The notes beneath the pieces were generated by a model that saw nothing but the letters and a program-made list of their open reading frames with translations, was not told the DNA's origin and made no database searches. From Closterium sp. Naga37s-1 (Eukaryota; Streptophyta; Zygnematophyceae; Desmidiales; Closteriaceae): a stretch of 64,000 nt of DNA. Positions 36,941-46,700 of the stretch are shown one piece after another; position 1 is the stretch's first letter, and the number at the start of each line of letters is the position of its first letter. The translations under genes were made by a program, and so were the position numbers. The stretch spans positions 697,501 through 761,500 of the forward strand of contig CANJKZ010000768.1 in the NCBI GenBank assembly GCA_947471745.1, read 5' to 3'.

Positions 36941-39103
36941 CTACCGGACACAAGGGACGCAGGTAGGGCCGGGCCCCGGAGGAAGGGGAGGGAGGGACCG
37001 GGGAAGACCAGAGACAAGGACACGGGAGGCCATGCCTCGGAGACGAAGCAGGGAGGGGTGACCAAGGCGGTGGTGCCAGAGGAGAGTCTCGTGCGACAGG
37101 AGGCGACACGAACAGGGGGCAGACTCAGGACCAGACCTGGACGCTGCAGCAAACACCTGACCCGACGCAGCTACCTGACCAGACGCAGTGACTGGAGGAG
37201 ACGCAGTGGTCAGTGTGTACAGGCTCGACCCCGGCCGACGTGTAAACGTGGCCAGGTGTCGGCCTGTCCGAGCGTCCGTGCAGTGGGTCACCCGCTGACT
37301 CGCAGGAGTGAACTGGTGAACCCCCGCATCCTGTAGGTCAGCACCACTCACCAAGTTCGTAGAGAACGAGGGGAGGTAAAGACCAGACAGGGTGCCAGAG
37401 GGGGCCGCCGGACACGGGAGGACAGTGGAGAAGTGAGCAAGGACAGGACCCCCAGAGGGGTCTGCCAGAGAGACTGCAACTGGCCGGCCAAGCGGCGTGA
37501 GTGTGGTGCGGTCTCGAAAGAAGGAGCGAGAAGCCCCCGAGTCAAGGGTGAAGGTGTGGGAGGCCGAAGCCGACGCAGTACCTGAGAGAGCAGACTCACC
37601 AGCACCTGAGGGAGCAGACGCACGAGCACCTAGAGCAGCAGCCTCGCTAGCACCTAGAGCAGCAGCCTCACCAGTACCTAGAGCAGCAGTCTCAATGCCC
37701 GGGTCGGGCGGAAAACACCGGTAACAGTCACCCTCATCACTAATAGTCACAGCATACATGGCAGCAAGAATAGCATCAAAGTCAAGGTCAAAGACAGCTA
37801 CACCCGCCCTAGACAGCTCGCCCCAGCGGGGGATCTCAGTGGCCTCAGGGAACTGGTGACACCAAGCGTCCGTCAGGCGGCCAAAGCAGCGCTGGGTGGA
37901 GTGCGCACCCCCGCACTGCTCACCCGCGCGGTCGCCGGTGCGTAGGACGTAGGTGCACGGACCAGTACCCCCACCCCGCTGGCGTGCAGCGTACCACTCA
38001 CGGAGCTGCTGAGGGGGGGGGATGTCACGAGTGCGCTGCTGCCGCTGCTGCTGCTGCTGCTCGCGCTGACCACCACCGGAGCCGACCCTCTGCCCAGCGC
38101 CACCCCGACCAGCTCCACCTCCTCCGCCGCCGCCTCCTCCACCGCCGCCACCTCCGCCACCTCCGCTCCCACCGCCACCGCCGCCGCCGCCGCCTCCGCC
38201 TCCACTGCCGCCACCGACACCTCCACCCCCGCCACCACTCCCACCACCACCCCCACCCCCTCCACTGCCGCCACCGCTACCTCCGCCACCCCCGCCAGCC
38301 CCTCCAGCACCCTTGCCCCCCTTGCCCTTGCCGGTGCGGCGTCTCCCGCTCGGGGCAGACGCAGCGCCGACCGACTCGAGACCAACGAGGTCGGCCGCAG
38401 CAGCAGAGGCAACAGAGGGCAAAAGAGGGGAGGGGGAACACCCCTCAAAGATGGGGGTGCGAGGGTCACCACGAGAGGCTCCTACAGCTACTATGCTCTT
38501 TTCTGCTGCTAGGAGGGCCTTCTCGAGGAGGTCAACGGTGAGAGTGGTGGGGCAAAATGAGAGGAAGTGGTCCCTGACTACGCGAAGGGAGTCAGGGAGA
38601 CGGGTGACTATGTAGTAGAGGGTGATGTACATGGGGGGGGGGTTCTTGGCGCAGAACTCAGCAGGAAGCGCAGCACGGTAGCGAGTGTCACTAGTGCGGA
38701 GGTGCGTAATGAGGTCAGCGACTGTGGGAAAGGCAGCAAGGTCAGGGAAGAGGTACGGTAGCATGAGGCGGCTCAGTGCAGCAGTGGCAGGGGAGGAGTA
38801 GCGCGCAACTACAGCGTCGTACAAGGTGTGAGCACTCTTGTACTGGCTAAAGTGCGCACGCTCAGAGGTAGGCAGGTGGCGACGCACAGCAAGACGTGCA
38901 GCAGCATCGCGCGTGGCCCACTGTGAGCGAACAGTGGCGTCAGCATCAGCAGCGGGGGCAGGAGAGGCACCGGAAGTGAGGTCAAAGAGGGAGAGGCCGT
39001 CTGCCCTATCGCACTGTAAGAAAAGCTGCAGGTCATCTATCCAGACGTCAAAGTCAATGGCCCGACCCTCAGCGTCAAAAGAGAGGACACTAGGGGTAGC
39101 CAT
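36941..39103 (-). CDS. Copia gag-protease polyprotein, ends at integrase deletion
   Basis: 720 codons from ATG at 39103. Residues 1-250 are a copia gag core (FDVWIDDLQLFLQCD, ATRDAAARLAVRRHLP, YITLYYIVTRLPDSLR). Residues about 255-345 are almost pure Gly/Ser (codons GGC/GGT/GGA, 38090-38330). A Cys/His-rich segment follows (CTYVLRTGDRAGEQCGG). The aspartic protease signature is TLDSGASRSFF near residue 545, and a GAG-pre-integrase HHRLGHPSL motif lies near residue 680. The frame ends within a few codons of CVPC, where the integrase core should begin, and the sequence jumps to post-integrase sequence in another frame. Confidence 0.9.
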   Translation of the reverse strand: MATPSVLSFDAEGRAIDFDVWIDDLQLFLQCDRADGLSLFDLTSGASPAPAADADATVRSQWATRDAAARLAVRRHLPTSERAHFSQYKSAHTLYDAVVARYSSPATAALSRLMLPYLFPDLAAFPTVADLITHLRTSDTRYRAALPAEFCAKNPPPMYITLYYIVTRLPDSLRVVRDHFLSFCPTTLTVDLLEKALLAAEKSIVAVGASRGDPRTPIFEGCSPSPLLPSVASAAAADLVGLESVGAASAPSGRRRTGKGKGGKGAGGAGGGGGGSGGGSGGGGGGGGSGGGGGGVGGGSGGGGGGGGGGGGSGGGGGGGGGGGGGGGGGAGRGGAGQRVGSGGGQREQQQQQRQQRTRDIPPPQQLREWYAARQRGGGTGPCTYVLRTGDRAGEQCGGAHSTQRCFGRLTDAWCHQFPEATEIPRWGELSRAGVAVFDLDFDAILAAMYAVTISDEGDCYRCFPPDPGIETAALGTGEAAALGASEAAALGARASAPSGAGESALSGTASASASHTFTLDSGASRSFFRDRTTLTPLGRPVAVSLADPSGGPVLAHFSTVLPCPAAPSGTLSGLYLPSFSTNLVSGADLQDAGVHQFTPASQRVTHCTDARTGRHLATFTRRPGSSLYTLTTASPPVTASGQVAASGQVFAAASRSGPESAPCSCRLLSHETLLWHHRLGHPSLLRLRGMASRVLVSGLPRSLPPLPPGPGPTCVPCVR

Positions 39104-39115
39104 GACAGCAGTAGA

Positions 39116-39850
39116 CTAGCAGCGCAAACAGTAGGGTGAGGGCAGTGCTGTGAAAGAGGCGCTGCTCTTACCGGACAGGGCGGCTCGGGCGGCTCGGCTG
39201 CAGGGCGGCTCGGCGGCTCGGCTGCTGGGCGGCTCGGCGGCTCGGCTGCTTGGCGGCTCGGCGGCTCGGCTGCTGGGCGGCTCGGCGGCTCGGCTGCTGG
39301 GCGGCTCGGCGGCGCGGCTGCTGGGCGGCTCGGCTGCTGGGCGGCTCGGCTGCTGGGCGGCTCGGCGGCTGGGCGGCTCGGCTGCTGGGCGGCTCGGCTG
39401 CTGGGCGGCTCGGCGGGGCCGCTGAGAGGGCGGCGTCCGGGGCCGCTGGGAGGCGGCGGCGGGGCCGCTGAGAGGAGGCGGCGGGGCCGCAAAGGTAGGT
39501 GGCGGGGCCAGCAGGTAGGTGGCGGGGCCAGCAGGTAGGTGGCGGGGCCGCACAGGTAGGTGGCGGGGCCGCGGGTAGGTGGCGGGGCCGCTGGTAGGTG
39601 GCGGGGCCGCAGGTAGGTGGCGGGGCCACACAGGTAGATGGCGGGGCCGCGGGTAGGTGGCGGGGCCGCTGGTAGGTGGCGGGGCCGCAGGTAGGTGGCG
39701 GGGCCGCAGGTAGGTGGCGGGGCCGCACAGGTAGGTGGCGGGGCCGCGGGTAGGTGGCGGGGCCAGCAGGTAGGCGCCGGGGCCGCACAGGTAGGCGTCG
39801 GGGCCGCAGGTAGGCGCCGGGGCCGGAAAGGGCGGCGTCAGGGCCGCAGG
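39116..39850 (-). repeat. GC-rich tandem repeats in the copia 5' leader
   Basis: Between PBS and gag ATG the leader holds two arrays: GGCGGCTCGGC-type 10-15-bp units (39180-39420) and GGTAGGTGGCGGGGCC-type 16-22-bp units (39490-39830). The minus strand stays open from 40132 to 39116 (338 codons, Pro/Ala/Arg-rich), starting 9 bases past the PBS. I regard it as a repeat artefact or at most a leader ORF. Confidence 0.85.
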
Positions 39851-40140
39851 GCGGCGCGAGGGCTGCTGGGTAGGCGACGAAGCCGCAGGGCGGCGGATCG
39901 GGGCCGGGTAAGGGCGGCACGATGGCCGCGGGGTAGGCGACGAGGCCGCCGGGCGGCGGGTCGGGGCCAGGAAGGGCGGCGCGAGGGCCGCAAGGCAGGC
40001 GACAGGGCCGCTAGGGCGGCGCGACGGGGCGAGAAAAAGGGAGGGGGGGGGGAGCGCGACTCGGGCTAGGACTGAGCGCGCTCCGGGCAGAAAAAAAATG
40101 TCGAATTGGTGGGCCCTAGGAACAGTTCCCACGAGGGAAC

Positions 40141-40154
40141 CTGCTCTGATACCA
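40141..40154 (-). other. Primer binding site
   Basis: Minus-strand TGGTATCAGAGCAG begins at the base after the 5' LTR and matches the initiator-tRNA PBS typical of plant copia elements. Confidence 0.9.
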
Positions 40155-40280
40155 TGTGATAATAGAAACGAGAATGAATGACTAAGGGAAAGTTGGGTAC
40201 AAATGTGAACCCTAGAAAACTGTACCCCATATGTGCTACCCCACTATAGCCTACAGTAGCTATGTCATATAAATCTGACA
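40155..40280 (-). repeat. 5' LTR of copia element (126 bp)
   Basis: Same sequence as 33511-33636. It is followed on the right by the target duplication ATAGT (40281-40285). Confidence 0.95.
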
Positions 40281-40285
40281 ATAGT

Positions 40286-40406
40286 TACAATGGAGACTGC
40301 AGTTGTGAACGGTGGAGATGGAGTCGGTATCAATACTTTCACAGCAGCGATCGTACTTGAAGATGAAGCAGAAGACTTATGCAATACAGTAGTTGGATCA
40401 TTACAG
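40286..40406 (+). pseudogene. Continuation of the older copia fragment
   Basis: Joining this stretch to the sequence before 33511, with one ATAGT removed, continues a plus-strand frame: an acidic linker (...TVRQEE, a TAG at 33503-33505, then IVTMETAVVNGG and VLEDEAEDLCNT). This shows that the young copia element inserted inside an older copia coding region. The fragment is then interrupted by the MITE at 40409. Confidence 0.65.
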
Positions 40407-40408
40407 TA

Positions 40409-40957
40409 CCGTATTCTCCCGGACAAAACACCCCCCCTGTAATTGTACACCCCCGGGTAGCTTGTGCGGGGTGGGTGGGTGTTATGATAGACCTCGTTTC
40501 TACTATACCCCCTTTTTTGGCTGATTTTCTATAACACCCCCATTTTCTTACGGATTCATTATTATAGTCGTTAACGAGTAGCTGCAATACGGAAGAATAT
40601 CGTGTGAATTTCTCCCTCGATGAAATTTCGCGGTACATTCAAAGGCAATCTGCTGAGATTTGCCCCCTCCCACTATTTCGCTGTCGCCACGTGTAGGTGA
40701 ATCTTCCGCTGCAAGTGGCAAGAGAGGGGGCGATGAAGTTCGAGGCCGAAACTCACATTCGCTCCTCAAGCAGTGATGCTAAAACGACCAGCAAAACATC
40801 CACATTTACTAATTAAAAAAACACTAACACTAAAATATGCCATATGTAAAGACCCGGGTATTATGTATTTTTTTCCTATGAGGAGACCCCCCCCCCCCCC
40901 CATTTTTTCCCTGTATTTTTAGCTATACCCTAGGGTGTTATGTCCGGGAGAATACGG
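40409..40957. mobile_element. MITE with TA flanks and near-perfect inverted repeats
   Basis: Termini 40407-40433 and 40933-40959 are inverted copies over 27 bp with one mismatch (outer sequence CCGTATTCTCCCGGAC). With TA as target duplication the element is 549 bp. It contains poly(C) runs and no coding frame. A Tc1/mariner-like MITE is the best guess. Confidence 0.75.
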
Positions 40958-40965
40958 TAGTATTG

Positions 40966-41040
40966 TAGTACTATTATATATGCATGTTATTGTAGCACGT
41001 GTCTAGTACTATTATATATGCATGTTATTGTAGCATGTGT
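40966..41040 (+). repeat. Tandem duplication, about 40 bp
   Basis: TAGTACTATTATATATGCAT followed by GTTATTGTAGCAYGTGTC occurs twice head to tail, immediately right of the MITE. Confidence 0.85.
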
Positions 41041-42183
41041 CGATTCGCGTGGGTTACAATTAGTAGCGGAAACATTCTCGTGACTGTTCGCATAACACAA
41101 GAAAATATCGATTTGGGAGTCAATTTGATAAATAACACAGTTCACGAACATGTACATTACCGAACATGTACTCTATTCTGCTGGACTAAATCATTCTTGT
41201 ACCTCTTCATTATTATCAATTCTTGTTCTCGCATTCAACGAGCAGAGAAACTTACAGACTTCTTGTTGTCACTAAACTCTAAAGGATTCTAAGGCAATTT
41301 CAGTCCAACAGCATTCAGACCGTATTTTCCTCATAAAACAGAACCAGTAGGGCCTGCTCATACTTATTGCGTGACATCTGATTAGTTTCTTGTATAACGA
41401 ACTGTAGCTTAGATGAAAACGATCGCATGCTTATTTCCTAGCGCTTTTCGCTAATTTCGCGTGTCGCCGGTGTTTCGTCTGGGAGGTTCATTGCATTATT
41501 GCATCCCCACATTATTGCACCTCAGGAATTGGTCGATGTTGTCCAAGTGGGGTCATGTGCTGGAACTCGAAGTGGGTAACCCTCTCTTCTAAACTTGGTT
41601 TGGGGCCGGACCGCGGAATCGAACAGTCAGTAAAGGACTATGCTACTGTGATTGGACCTTCGCCAAGCTATTCCCCAGCCAGAAACTCGAGCGAAAATCG
41701 CAATGAGTAACAAAGGTGCTGATTGAGCGACTAAGTTTCCTGCTTCCGTCGTGTCAGGTGAAGTATCAAGTTTCGAGCTGTTACACCTCATTCACAATTT
41801 CGAGGATCAACAGATTGAACCAAGTTTTGAACTCGAACCCGGCCCGCGTTGATCGGACCTCGAGTAACACAATGGACCAGACCCTTACCATCTCTGATTT
41901 CAGGATTGCATTATCGATTTCTCGCATTATCGCCCCCTGATTATTTCGTGATGGGATGGGGTGTGATTTATGCACAGCATGAGATTACTGGTGGCGACTC
42001 GAGCATATTTGGAACCAGTCAGTATCCGCTTCACAACCCCCAGCAGCGCAGCTAAGTCCTTGTGCCTATATTTTCCGTGTTGTAAATCCACACCGGCAGT
42101 GCAGACTGAACAGAATCGACAGTCCTACTCAACAGTTCAACAGCACCACCTTTCACAGTCAAATTCGTCACGAGACAGTCATT
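41041..42183. other. Intergenic, no gene seen
   Basis: AT-rich with short open frames only. On the minus strand GTTCGATTCC (about 41611-41620) resembles a pol III B box, but no tRNA can be folded around it. Confidence 0.4.
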
Positions 42184-42402
42184 ATGCTACTGGGATTCCT
42201 TCTCGTCCTGGCCTTAACTTGCGGGCCGCGATACAGCGAAGGAGCTCGTGGCCGGCTGCTTTCCTCCAATGAGAACGATCGACGTAAGATGCTCACCCTC
42301 GACGTTTCCTTCTTCGACCCATCCTTTGGGAGTACGCCGAGAATACTCACAAGGGTCATTGATGATTTGATTTGCACACTCGTCGAAGCGCGCCCAACGT
42401 AG
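42184..42402 (+). CDS. Small putative secreted protein or first exon
   Basis: 72 codons from ATG at 42184. The N-terminus is a good signal peptide (MLLGFLLVLALTCGP, then a polar SEGARG segment), followed by a mixed-composition mature part (DVSFFDPSFGSTPRI). It may be exon 1 of the Ala-Gln-Glu repeat protein that follows on the same strand, but I could not find a frame-consistent splice joining them. No family recognised. Confidence 0.4.
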   Translation: MLLGFLLVLALTCGPRYSEGARGRLLSSNENDRRKMLTLDVSFFDPSFGSTPRILTRVIDDLICTLVEARPT

Positions 42403-42516
42403 GATTGCAAAGGGCAGAGCTACGAAATCTCTGCAAATATGTTACTTTTCTGATGTGAAACCACGGCAGTGGTCCGAAGAGCTGATTTTCGTAGGGCTTA
42501 CGAGCTGCTCCCTCTT

Positions 42517-42660
42517 CCCGCTGTTTCTTCGCAAACTGGCAATCCGTCGACGCTCACTCATGCCTCTACAACCCCGCCAACGCTTCACGACTGATTGCAC
42601 CCCTTTCTCGCTGTTTCTTCGCAAACTGGCAATCCGTCCGCGCTCCCTCATGCCTCTACA
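42517..42660 (+). repeat. Two copies of an about 91-bp unit
   Basis: The segment beginning CGCTGTTTCTTCGCAAACTG at about 42518 recurs at about 42609 with a few changes and the same downstream CATGCCTCTACAA. Confidence 0.8.
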
Positions 42661-43920
42661 ATTCTCCCGACTTTCTTCCCCCTCACAGGCGGTCTCTCAG
42701 TCCAAGCTTCCGTCGGGCCCTCGGTTGCTGGAAACGTTGACTCTGGCGATTCGTGGGCTCACTTGCGTGTCCGAGATGGTGCTCCAGTGCAGCGACAACT
42801 GCAGCAGCAGGAGCAGCGGGATGAGAAGTTGATAAACGACGAGCAGCTTCAGGCTGCTGAGCAGGTACGCGCGGAAGTCGAGAAGCAGAGAATGCTGGCG
42901 GCAATTGGAGAGTGGAAGCCCCAGGAGAATGTGGGGAAGCAGTGGCGGCGGAATTTGCATAAACGGAGCTGGCGGAAGAAGAGCAAGAAGCAGCAGCAGC
43001 TGGCGAAGGCGGCTCAGGAGAAGGCGGCTCAGGAGAAGGCGGCACAGGAGAAGGCGGCACAGGAGAAGGCGGCACAGGAGAAGGCGGCACAGGAGAAGGC
43101 GGCACAGGAGAAGGCGGCACAGGAGAAGGCGGCACAGGAGAAGGCGGCACAGGAGACGGCGGTTCAGGAGAGGGCGGCACAGGCAACGCCGGCACAGGCA
43201 ACGCCGGCACAGGCAACGCCGGCAGGAGTGACGCCGGCAGGGAAAACGACGGCACCGAAGACGGCGGCACAGCAGACGGCGGCACAGGAGGCGGCAGCAC
43301 AGGAGGCGGCAGCACAGGAGGCGGCGGCACAGGAGGCGGCGGCACAGGAGGCGGCGGCACAGGAGGCGGCGGCACAGGAGGCGGCGGCACAGGAGGCGGC
43401 GGCACAGGAGGCGGCGGCACAGGAGGCGGCGGCACAGGAGGCGGCGGCACAGGAGGCGGCGGCACAGGAGGCGGCGGCACAGGAGGCGGCGGCACAGGAG
43501 GCGGCGGCACAGGAGGCGGCGGCACAGGAGGCGGCGGCACAGGAGGCGGCGGCACAGGAGGCGGCTGCACAGGAGACGGCGGCACAGGAGGCGGCGGCAC
43601 AGGAGGCGGCGGCACAGGAGGCGGCGGCACAGGAGGCGGCGGCACAGGAGACGGTGGCATAGGAGACGGCGGCACAGGAGACGGCGGCACAGGAGACGGC
43701 AGCGCAGGCGAAGACTGGACAGGAGAAGGTGGCACTGGCGAGAGCGGCACGGGCAAAAGCGGCAGAGGATGCGAGGGCGACACGGGCGAAAGCGGGACTG
43801 GCGAATGAGGCACAGGCTAAGGCGGCATGGGAGAAGATGGCACGAAATTATCATAACCAGCTGTCGGGGAAAATGGAGCAGCAAGACCAGCAGGAGCAGC
43901 AGGTTGCTGGCCTTGAATGA
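42595..43920 (+). pseudogene. Ala-Gln-Glu repeat protein, interrupted by one TAG
   Basis: From about 42690 the frame looks genuinely coding: a mixed N-terminal part ([18 protein letters not shown]), a charged helical part ([35 protein letters not shown]), then about 40 five-residue repeats, first AAQEK then AAQEA (43010-43700), encoded by a 15-bp minisatellite GGCGGCACAGGAGGC. One repeat has TAG for CAG (43660-43662). Beyond it the same frame continues through more repeats and an Ala/Lys/Arg tail to LEQ-like sequence, ending at TGA by 43920. A real start codon is not certain; an intron ending CCCCCTCACAG at about 42690 is possible. Predicted to be helical; no family recognised. Confidence 0.5.
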
Positions 43921-43937
43921 AACACTTTGCAAGAAGA

Positions 43938-44535
43938 AGATGGAACAGGAAAGAAGGAAGGAGAGGAAGGAGGAGCAGGAAAGAACATGCTTGGATGTCA
44001 GTTTCTTTTTGTTTGTCAGATGTGAGATCTTTGTATGCTTGTGAGGTCCTGGATAGAGGAGGAAAGGCAGAAGCAGCAGCATCAGCAGCAGCAGCAGGTT
44101 CTAGGATGGTAGTGGTCCTGTCTGTATTATTCATAATGTATTATGAGTTGTGCGTTGTGATGGGTTTATAAATGGAATAGTAAGTTGGCAGCTGGGTGAA
44201 GGAAACGCCTAACTCATGTCTGGCGCCATTGAAAGATGGAACAGGAAAGAAGGAAGCGGAGGAAGCAGGAGCAGGAAAAAACATGCTCAGGTGTCGGTTT
44301 CGATTGTCTGTCAGATGTGAGATATTTGTATGCTTGTGAGGTGCTGATATAGGGGAAGCAATGGCTGCAGAAGCAGCAGCATCAAGTTCTAGGATGGTAT
44401 GTTTCTTGTCTGTATTACAAGTTTACGACACCAGTACCGGTAAGTTGTGCGATGTGATTGGGATCATGATATGAATGGAACAGTAAGGTGGCAGATGGGT
44501 GAAAGAAATTCCTAACACGTGTCTGGTGCCATTGT
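43938..44535 (+). repeat. About 300-bp tandem duplication
   Basis: The block starting GATGGAACAGGAAAGAAGGA (near 43938) recurs near 44234. The copies share CAGATGTGAGATNTTTGTAT, the CAG-rich stretch, GTTCTAGGATGGTA and GTGTCTGGYGCCATTG with moderate divergence. Confidence 0.8.
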
Positions 44536-45233
44536 TGTCGTCACTCATGCTTGGAGGGGGTTGCATTGCTATCAAGTATCACCACATAGAAGTGAACAGG
44601 GTGCTGAACAGGGTGATAGTTCCCTAGCTCTGCTGCTGCTGAGTCCTCGCTTTGATGCCAAGTCTCGGCAGTTGGATGTTAACAAGTCAGAAAAGGGAGG
44701 AAAAGAACGAGGCAGAGATTGCTGCACGGAGCATGGCACATGGCGGTAGGCGTACAATGCATGTGGAACCATGCGTGTGCACGGCGCACAATGCATGGCA
44801 GTAGGTGATTGAATTGGAGGTACGGTAAAAGAGGTGTTACCCAGCCAGCACTTCAACACCACAGCCAACAGCCGCTTATTCCTGCCTCTCCTATCATATC
44901 CCCACTCCTTTCGACCCCCCAATTTTCTCATACCTCCTTCCCCACTCCTCTTGTACTCCCACCGCTCTCATACCGATATTCTTCACTTCTCTCATACCCC
45001 CAACCACTCAAAATTCACAATCCTCTCATAACCCCAACTCCCACTCCTCTCATATCCCCAACTGCCACTCCTCTCGCACTCCTCTCCCACTCCTCTCTCA
45101 CCCACAGGTGCTCTGCCACACACGAGAATGATGAGATTGGGTGAATGCAGGGAAAACAACAGGCAGGACAAGGGACTCCTTGGGACAGCATCGCGATGGG
45201 GCACCCAGCACCCCCCCACGTGATAAAAGTGAG

Positions 45234-45253
45234 GTTTTGAGACGTCTCAAAAC
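45234..45253. repeat. Perfect 20-bp palindrome, TTTTGAG-ACGT-CTCAAAA
   Basis: GTTTTGAG and CTCAAAAC arms around ACGT. Intergenic. Same arms as the palindromes at 12063, 14416 and 46174 with a different centre. Confidence 0.9.
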
Positions 45254-46173
45254 GACAGGCAGGTCAAGGGGCTCCTTGGGACAGCATTGCCACGGGGCAC
45301 CTAGCAAACCCCCACCTTTCGCACACGTCCGCCACGTCAGCAGCTCCCAGGTTGCCCATTATGACCAGTGGACCCATGCAGTGGGGCCGGAAATCCAGGG
45401 GCGGATGTCGGTGAATCCGGGGGACGGGAGTTGGTGTAGAAGAGGCAGGTGCAGCGCTGGGGGAGTGGGGAAAGGGAGAAGAGAGAGGGAAATTGGGGGT
45501 AACAAGAGTGAACAACACAGTGGTTTGTGAGAGGGGTACGGGAGGCAATGCCGTGGGGGCGTGAGCCTGTGCAGTGCGGCGGAAATCGGTGTTGGAGAAG
45601 CAGGTGCTAAGCAGGAGAGCAGGGGAGGGTGGGAGGAGAAGCGAGGGGAAAGGAACAGTGCAATTCTTGTATCACTTTGGTGATATCTCAAGAGGCTACG
45701 AGAGAAAGTGCGTACGAAAGGTGGAGAATGAGTGCAGTGGGGCAAAAGTCACCTGGGAGAAACAGGTGCAGAGTTAATATGGGGAGTGGGAGGGAGGGAG
45801 TTGGGAGAGGGAGGGAGCAGGGAAGGAGGAAACAGAGCAGCGCCATGGTGGGAAGGGTAGCACAGCACGAGGCTCAGGCGGCGAGCGACACGTGATTCTA
45901 AGGATGACTCAGAATCCATGAGGGTTCTGTAAGGCAGGGGACAGGCAGGAGACAGGCAGGGTGGGGGTATGTGGAAGGCAGGTGGGCAGGCGGGCGGGCG
46001 ACAAGTGATTCTAAGGATGACTCGGATTCCATGAGGGTTCTGTAAGGCAGGGGACAGGCAGGAGGCAGGCAGGCAGGGGTCAAGTGGGAGGCGAGGCAGG
46101 TGGGCAGGCAGGTGGGCGACATTGTCGTAGAGAAAGGCGTTTGTGATCGACAAGTGCAGGAGAGTTGAGATTA

Positions 46174-46193
46174 CTTTTGAGAATTCTCAAAAG
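46174..46193. repeat. Perfect 20-bp palindrome, TTTTGAG-AATT-CTCAAAA
   Basis: CTTTTGAG and CTCAAAAG arms around AATT. It lies between AGATTA and GGCAGGCAGG repeats in intergenic DNA. Confidence 0.9.
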
Positions 46194-46369
46194 GCAGGCA
46201 GGCAGGCAGGTGGGCGACAGTGTCGTGGAGAAGAGCGCAACGAACGCGTTGCGTTCGACAAGTGCAGGAAACGCAGGCGCACATCACGCGGGGCAATCAT
46301 TACGTTCCCGGAAGCAGTCCCGCCGGAGGCCGTGCAGCGGAGGGTGAGGCATCATCCCTGTGTGGCATG

Positions 46370-46700
46370 GTAAGGGAGGGATAGGGGAGGGGTAGGGGAG
46401 GGTAGGGGAGGGGTAGGGGAGGGGTATGGGAGGGTAGGGAAGGGGTAGGGGAGGGGTAGGGGAGGGGTAGGGGAGGGGTAGGGGAGGAATAGGGGAGGGG
46501 TAGGGGAGGTGCAGGGGAGGGGTAGGGGAGGGGTAGGGAGGGGTAGGGTAGGGTAGGGGTAGGGGAGGGGTAGGGAGGGGTAGGGAGGGGTAGGGGAGGG
46601 GTAGGGGAGGGGTAGGGGAGGGGTAGGGAGGGGTAGGGGAGTGGTAGGGGAGGGGTAGGGGAGGGATAGGGAGGGGTAGGGGAGGGGTAGGGGAAAGGGG
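46370..46700 (+). repeat. G-rich minisatellite (GGGGAGGGGTA)
   Basis: About 30 units of GGGGAGGGGTA and truncated forms on the plus strand. Runs of four guanines separated by one or two bases make this a strong G-quadruplex candidate. The minus strand is open as Pro/Leu repeats, an artefact. Confidence 0.95.

Larger units (their letters stand above)
33511..40280 (-). mobile_element. Ty1/copia LTR retrotransposon, recent, integrase-deleted
   Basis: A 6,770-bp element bounded by 126-bp LTRs that I read as identical (33511-33636 and 40155-40280), each TG...CA. It has a perfect 5-bp target duplication ATAGT (33506-33510, 40281-40285), a PBS next to the 5' LTR and a G-rich PPT next to the 3' LTR. 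It carries gag-protease and RT-RNase H on the minus strand. Identical LTRs mean a recent insertion. The integrase catalytic core is absent, so movement must have used integrase supplied in trans, or the deletion followed insertion. Very short LTRs for an element of this length are unusual. Confidence 0.95.
44536..46369. other. Intergenic low-complexity region
   Basis: Short direct repeats (for example GGCAGGYCAAGGGNCTCCTT at 45155 and 45255, and CCATGAGGGTTCTGTAAGGC at 45917 and 46029) but no gene-like frame. It holds two perfect palindromes listed separately. Confidence 0.4.
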
